Part shown: positions 59,011-64,000 of the stretch, in pieces
Numbering within the stretch: position 1 is the first letter of the stretch
How the letters are laid out: each line of letters starts with the position of its first letter
Assembly (NCBI GenBank): GCA_032622095.1
Contig: CP136065.1
Coordinates: forward strand, 92,699,343-92,763,342
Length of the DNA: 64,000 bases
Direction of reading: 5' to 3'
Source: Siphonodentalium dalli
Taxonomy: Eukaryota; Mollusca; Scaphopoda; Gadilida; Siphonodentaliidae
The notes under the pieces: generated by a model
What the model saw: the letters and a program-made list of their open reading frames with translations, nothing else
Database searches by the model: none
What the model was told of the DNA's origin: nothing
Program-made: the position numbers and the translations under genes

Positions 59011-59335
59011 ATTACGTATGACCTTATTTCTCATTACATATTCACGCCAAGCAGCCCACACAATTGCTATGTTTCCATGCGATTTAATGTGATTACGTGT
59101 GACCTAATATCTCAATAATCTGAGGCAAGAGTACGCCTGCTAAAGGCGAATTATAACAGTTGGGGCTTTTACGCTCAATGAATACTGGAGGCTATAACAA
59201 ACTGCGCAGCAGAATATCGCTGAATGGACGAGTATGAGATGAGCCTAACTGCGATTGTGACTTTGTTTAAAGGCCCACTTAATTTCCGAGTCATTCATTT
59301 TTTTATAGTATATACGGTTTTAATAACAATTTATG

Positions 59336-60220
59336 CAGGGGGGGGGGGCGGAAAAAACTGCAAACACAGGGTGGAAAAAACTGTTTTCTTCGATTTGGGT
59401 ACCCCCCCCCCCCAAAAAACAGCAAAAACTGCAGTTTTTTTTCACTGACGATTTGACCCCCCCCAGAAAAATCAAATCTAAACCAGCCGGACAACAACTC
59501 GGTTTGACCGGAAACCGAAAAAAACACCGGAGTGTATATCATAAATTGTTACAATTCATGAGAAGGTGCTTGGCAACTTAGTTTAGATTATTATGACTAA
59601 AATGGTCATTGTCTACCAGTAGAACGCAGATTTGTACCTCGTGATGTCATGACATGTACAAACATGTATATTGGTGATCGCAACGCTTTGTATGCACTTT
59701 AAAAAAAATGACAACTAGTCATTACCTCGAATTTGAAAAAGATGCAAATGAGATGAGTGAGATACCAGCATATAACTGTTTTCTGATACATGGGATAGAA
59801 TTTTTTTTTAATACATGGGATAGTTCTGCAGTAAAAATTTGCCAGATAAGCGATCGCAGGGTAGAATTATGCAATCGACTGGTAGACACTGACATAGTCG
59901 GCATTATTAAGAGGGTTAATGGGGTCAATATCACATGTAAACCAAGACAGTGGTTATCCAAAATTGTTTTATGTGGATTATACTACTCATGTATATATGA
60001 TTTGGATATTAAGGTTAATCCATATTCTATAAAATGAGAGAAAATTGAAGTTGTGAGTCTGAAAATACATATTTGGAAAAAAATTACATACAAATTTTTT
60101 CCGACAACCCCCCCCCCCCCTAAATGAATAAGGAAAAAAATAACGTGTAAATGTTTGACGCCTATGTACCCCCACCCCCGGTACGTTGTGTCCCGCAGTT
60201 TTTTCCGCCCCCCCCCCATG
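59336..60220. mobile_element. CAGGGG-ended transposon (885 bp), second copy of the type
   Basis: Ends CAGGGGGGGGGGGCGGAAAA and the inverse of GCAGTTTTTTCCGCCCC are flanked by ATTTATG on both sides. The G run followed by GGAAAAAA and the 7-bp target match the 29436-30956 element. A 109-codon frame at 59708-60037 has no recognised domain. Confidence 0.8.
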
Positions 60221-60384
60221 ATTTATGCCATAAAATTTGAATAAAATACTATAATTCATCACCATTTGAAACGCAGAATACTTCTATCTCCTAGTTTGAA
60301 ACACCTTTAAAATACAGCGTCGTATATCTAGCAATTAGCAACCAACATGTCCTCTTCGGCTTTCCATAGATTTCAACGTAAGTT

Positions 60385-60937
60385 GATACTTATGGGTATT
60401 TGTGTCCGGGAAGTGTTTTGGGCGGGTCAAATCGTGACCCCGACCTGACATTGACCTTTAAAACTGTCAATGCAAGGTCAATTTGGGTAAAACGGACAAA
60501 TTTCGGCGAAATTTGATACCTAGGAATACTTTTGTCCGGGGAGAGTTTTGAACGGGTCAAATCGTGACCTCGGCGTGACCTTGACCTTCAATGCGGCCAA
60601 TCAAAGGTCAAATCGGATAAAACGGATGGATTTCGACGAAATTTGCTACCTATGGGAACTTTTGTCAGGGGAGTGTTTTGGACGGGTCAAATCATGACTC
60701 CGACCTTACCTTGACCTACAAAATTGTTCACTAAAGGTCAAGTGGGGTAAAACGGACGGATTTCGACGAAATTTTATACCTAGGGGTACTTTTCTCCGGG
60801 TGGGGGTGTTTTGGACGGGTCAAATCATGACCCTGACCTGACCTTAACTTTCGAAATAGTCAATTGTAGGTCAAATCGCGCCTTTCACAGGAAATCAGAT
60901 GGGAAATAGCCCGGGCGAAGTCGGGCCCATCAGCTTG
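60385..60937 (+). mobile_element. Truncated Helitron-like element with 122-bp units
   Basis: Four units of about 122 bp contain GTTTTGGACGGGTCAAATC, GACCTTGACCT and ACGGATTTCGACGAAATT, the same GACCTTGA-rich repeat as at 48.4-49.3 kb but inverted. The 3' hairpin GCCCGGGCGAAGTCGGGC is followed by CCATCAGCTTG, a changed CTAG end. The 5' end is missing. Confidence 0.7.
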
Positions 60938-60969
60938 TGTAATAAAGAAGACAGTTTGAAGAAAGTAAT

Positions 60970-61100
60970 GTCCGACACTCCGACCACTCCTTTCGTGGAC
61001 CCCCCCCCCCCCCATTGGACCGCCCGTGGAATATAGGCTCTATACTGAGGGGCGCGGTAATATTAGCGCCCAAATGGAATAGCAAACCCATCGTGCACCT
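60970..61100 (+). repeat. Direct repeat, copy 1
   Basis: TCCGACACTCCGACCACTCC through GCGCGGTAATATTAGCGCCC and GCAAACCCATCGT recurs at 61615-61738 with few differences, including a long C run. Confidence 0.85.
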
Positions 61101-61614
61101 CCCGACAAACACAACGACAGCCAATTCGAGAATTGGCGAATTGGATTCTAGCGTACTATATTCAGAATCCTATTGGAAACCCGTCCCCCTCGATCCCTCC
61201 CCGGGATTATAAGTCAAATGACGTGCGGGTCTGGTTGAGGACCCGCCAGTGGTCAAGATCCCAACTCCGGCGAAAACAAACGAATCGGAATCAGGCTCCC
61301 AATTGGATTCCAGAGTCCGATTCAAAATACGTCCCTATTGGAGCCCCCCCTCCCGGTGTGTACTATATATAATTTGAACTGGGGATCGGGTAGAGAATTT
61401 GCGGATCGACATGATTCCAAATTTTCCACTCCCTCCCACCAACATACTGTGCTTTATTAAGGAAACAACGCGAACCGCACTCTGGCTTTCCAGAGTCCTA
61501 TTCAAAAATCAGAAACGCTCCTCATGGAACCTCCCATGTTTTTCTGAATTTATTCATCGGGATATTGCTTCCATGTGGTTTTATGCCCACACATAGTTTC
61601 CTATTCAGCTTCCG

Positions 61615-61738
61615 ACACTCCGACCACTCCCTTCCCGGACCCCCCCCCCCCCCCATTGGACCCTCTCGTGGAATATAAGCTCTATACTGACGGGCGCGGT
61701 AATATTAGCGCCCAAATGGAATAGCAAACCCATCGTAC
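61615..61738 (+). repeat. Direct repeat, copy 2
   Basis: Partner of 60970-61100. The sequence between the copies has no gene recognised. Confidence 0.85.
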
Positions 61739-62146
61739 TCCTCATATCATGGAGATTCTATATACATAAAACATATTCTTACCAATGTCTGTGCCCGTCT
61801 CCCTCCCCTGACTCGAACGGCAACACTTTGGCATCTAACACAACATAACATTCCCCATATCAAGCAGATGATCGATTTTGTTGCCCTCCCAATGTTCTAC
61901 CCCTAACTCCGTAAGCGTCACTTTAGAAATTTTAACCTGGACAACTATCTTCCTCGTAAATAAATTACTCCTGTTAGACCCCTTTGGACCCCTCTGTGTG
62001 TCTCTGAAATTTGTTATAGACCAGACAGACATGCGCAAATATAGGTATAGATATTATCCCTCCTTCTAAATTACCTAGACAATATGTGGAGTTTCAATTG
62101 AATTAAATCCGTCTAACTGGTCGCGGCTATTTTATGTACCACTTAC

Positions 62147-62225
62147 ATGTATTAATAGGCGGCGATGCAGATCCAGTTACAATCAGGACGAAGACGGCAA
62201 TCGGTGTGTACAATAAGTTATCCAT
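62147..62225 (-). CDS. Receptor exon 1: signal peptide
   Basis: The exon encodes 26 residues beginning MDNLLYTPIAVFVLIV and ending just after a small-residue stretch TGSAS, a classic cleavable signal peptide. The ATG at 62225 is preceded directly by an in-frame TAA and followed by G, so the start is well fixed. The exon ends in the donor GTAAGT in phase 1, which fits the acceptor of the lectin exon at 55090. I chose this exon because it is the only signal-peptide exon of the right phase seen upstream of 55.1 kb. Confidence 0.8.
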
Positions 62226-62285
62226 TTAGTCGCTTGACAGAATCTGGTATGCAAAAACTTTAAAATAAAAACTTACAAAATGGTA

Positions 62286-62295
62286 GTATATATGC
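62286..62295 (-). promoter_or_regulatory. Possible TATA box of the receptor gene
   Basis: The minus strand reads GCATATATAC 61-70 nt before the start codon, which would place transcription start about 30 nt upstream of the ATG. This is a sequence match only; AT-rich DNA gives many such matches. Confidence 0.25.
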
Positions 62296-62299
62296 AATG

Positions 62300-63225
62300 C
62301 ACGAAATACCATCGCGGTTTCAACCAGGACGTAATAAACATCGGGTTTAACGCCGTTTGATTCTATACAATTGCAATTCACATTGAGCTGTTGTGTAATG
62401 AATATCGTCTTGTCAATACTTGACATTGTCACAGGTTCCAGCTATTTTGTTCAAATATTTATCGACCTATTTCGATTCTGGTAACAAATTCAAAAGCGAA
62501 TATTATTAGGTGTATTTTGGAGCGCGAACCAGCAATTGGCTTTAAAATGTTCTACCCTACAGTGCGGTCCGCAAAATAATATACGCGATCAAGTGTGGGT
62601 ATCCAACAGCTTTCGGTGTCAAAGCCGCAGATTAATGCTGCAATGAGATGTCACAAAACTGGAGTTGGGATGTCAAAGTTGCGGCTTGTAAGTTTCGCAT
62701 TATAAATGTTTCTTACGGCGAACTAGTACTGATAGCAACTGTATACCTGTACTTGGATAACGTCTGGTTTTGCAACCCAACGCGCGGCGTTGAATCTGAT
62801 GTTTACTCGATATTATACAACGGATTTATGTGCGTCATGCATTCCATTTCAACTAATATAATATGTAATATGTATTGAGTTATACTCAATTAAAAGCTAT
62901 AAATTGTGTCAGTTCTTCACTTGTGTATCTTTGATAGTGGTGAGGTCCATAGTGGATAAAGCTCGACTAGAAATCAGGGACGTGGCTAGAGGGTCTCCGT
63001 TGGAGGGGTGTCCACCTTGGGAAATTCCAATTGCACCCCCCCCCCCTGAATCAGAATCAGACCAAACACAAGTTTTGCATAATTCCATTTGCACCCCCTT
63101 GATCCTCAGTGCTTAGGCCTAATATCCTATATATTTATAAACCATGATTCTATATTCCCGGTAAGAGAACATTCAGACGACGGTGTGGCCCGGTGGACGA
63201 AAATTTTGAAATCTGAACAAGAAAA
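62300..63225. other. Upstream flank of the receptor gene
   Basis: No gene recognised. A GACGTGGCTAGAGGGT repeat fragment (62980-63060) with a C run is also seen at 52110-52130. Confidence 0.45.
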
Positions 63226-63229
63226 TCGC

Positions 63230-63550
63230 AAAATCTTAGCATTTAACTAGCCTCAAGCCTTCCTAGAGTTGGAAATTTCAAACCTGACACCCCCACATAG
63301 GTTGGAAATTTCCAACTGACGACAATTCCAATGATAATGTTGACCAAATGTATGACAATATTGTTTTCTTAAATTAACTGCAGTTTTTGACTGGCCACGG
63401 GGGAGGGATCAGGACACAATCTTTCCAAGTGTTGGAAATATCCAACCTGTCACCCTCCCCTAAGGTAGGAAAATTTCCAACTGATGACTATTTCAGTCAA
63501 AATTTTTGACCAAAATAGGAAAATATGCAAAATTAATATTGGTCCAAAAA
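63230..63550. repeat. GGAAATTTCC-rich repeat leading into the terminal repeat
   Basis: GTTGGAAATTTCCAACTGA-type palindromic blocks recur every 100-200 bp here, in the terminal repeat itself and inverted at 47.3 kb. Confidence 0.65.
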
Positions 63551-63553
63551 CAA

Positions 63554-64000
63554 TTAATTCCCCCCAATAAATTGTTTGAAAATCAGACTACAAGAACAAT
63601 TTCAACCTATTGTTGGTGTGAAATTTCCAACTAATGTTTTGGCAGGTATGAAATTTCCAACTGTTGAAAATTTTGACCAAAGTTGGGGGGGGGGGGGGGG
63701 GTGAGACACACCAAAACCCCCCTGTCGCCACGTCTCTGTTAGCAATTCCCTAAATCATTGCATTTGGTGAAGCTGGTTCCGCCAGTTTTGATTGGTGTAT
63801 ACGGAGAACACGTTGTGGAAAGAGATGTACTTCAGAATGTGAGCTACAATAGTGTTTTACAATATAAAAAACTATTAAACTTATGTTTTATTTTAACGTT
63901 GGTGAATAAATTTGCAATCAATTAATCATTTATTGAAAAAAAAACCTCATGGAAACAATAAGGCATGCAACATTCAAACAGAACATATATACATGGGTAT
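63554..64000. repeat. Right copy of the terminal direct repeat
   Basis: It matches positions 1-440 at an offset of about 63.56 kb and is still matching at the last base, so its true length is unknown. The G run is longer here. Confidence 0.9.

Larger units (their letters stand above)
17002..62225 (-). other. Gene model: F-type lectin / EGF-repeat single-pass receptor, six exons
   Basis: The six exons listed below join into one open frame of 531 codons plus TGA. Splice donors are GTAAGT, GTGAGT, GTTAGT, GTGAGT and GTTAGT; all acceptors end in AG. Junction phases are 1,1,1,1,2 and each pair agrees. Predicted layout: signal peptide 1-20, F-type lectin (fucolectin) domain about 27-169, seven EGF-like repeats about 170-412, membrane helix about 420-445, cytoplasmic tail 446-531. 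The family is known from mollusc genomes, where lectin-EGF receptors resemble Draper/MEGF10-type engulfment or scavenger receptors. A role in binding glycans on microbes or dying cells is inference. Introns are about 7.1, 7.9, 21.3, 1.1 and 6.3 kb and hold most of the transposons in the window. Transcript data are absent, so extra or alternative exons cannot be excluded. Confidence 0.85.

Noticed and set aside
59708-60037. 109-codon frame as a host gene
   Set aside because: It lies wholly inside a transposon with target duplications, and has no recognised domain, splice support or homologue known to me.

Overview
The window looks like nuclear DNA of an animal, most likely a mollusc or another lophotrochozoan. 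It is AT-rich, has split genes with GT-AG introns, and is packed with LINE relics, MITEs, Helitron-like repeats and minisatellites. The animal call rests on one receptor gene of a kind known to be expanded in molluscs (F-type lectin plus EGF-like repeats plus one membrane helix), a C-type-lectin-like exon, and mobile families common in marine invertebrates. No species can be named from the sequence alone.

The main gene runs on the minus strand from 62225 to 17002. I assembled it by hand from six exons: signal peptide (62225-62147), F-type lectin halves 1 and 2 (55090-54884 and 47018-46797), seven EGF-like repeats (25467-24736), membrane helix (23626-23527) and cytoplasmic tail (17257-17002). 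All five introns have GT-AG ends, every junction phase matches, and the joined reading frame is 1596 nt (531 residues plus stop). It would be a type I surface receptor with a sugar-recognition head, a cysteine-rich stalk and a short tail with three tyrosine motifs. Decayed copies of both lectin exons lie in introns 1 and 2.

On the plus strand, 5477-5684 is a first exon of a secreted C-type-lectin-like protein. A decayed copy of the same exon lies 400 bp upstream. No later exon was recognised.

The rest is mostly mobile DNA. From left to right: a LINE relic (345-2275); small TA- and TTAA-flanked foldback elements near 6 kb; a 5'-truncated LINE (7300-8878); a 4.3 kb inverted-repeat element with a 42-bp minisatellite core (18292-22614); TTAA elements near 23 and 27 kb; tandem duplications at 27.7-29.0 kb; a CAGGGG-ended transposon (29436-30956); a Helitron-like element (32614-33767); a hAT-type element with an exact 8-bp target duplication (34991-36158); a TA-flanked element with arrays of a perfect palindrome (37231-39746); a CR1-type LINE split by a second element (41550-43690); a Harbinger-type element with a Myb/SANT ORF (43689-46316); a head-to-tail array of four Helitron-like elements (47927-50558); a Crypton-type recombinase relic (50790-51745); a LINE split by a TTAA element (55550-56617); and several tandem repeats up to 63.5 kb.

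The first 440 bp recur almost unchanged at the last 447 bp in the same orientation, so the window may span one unit of a large duplication. Between the listed features I see only AT-rich sequence without supportable genes. No tRNA, rRNA or CRISPR feature was found.
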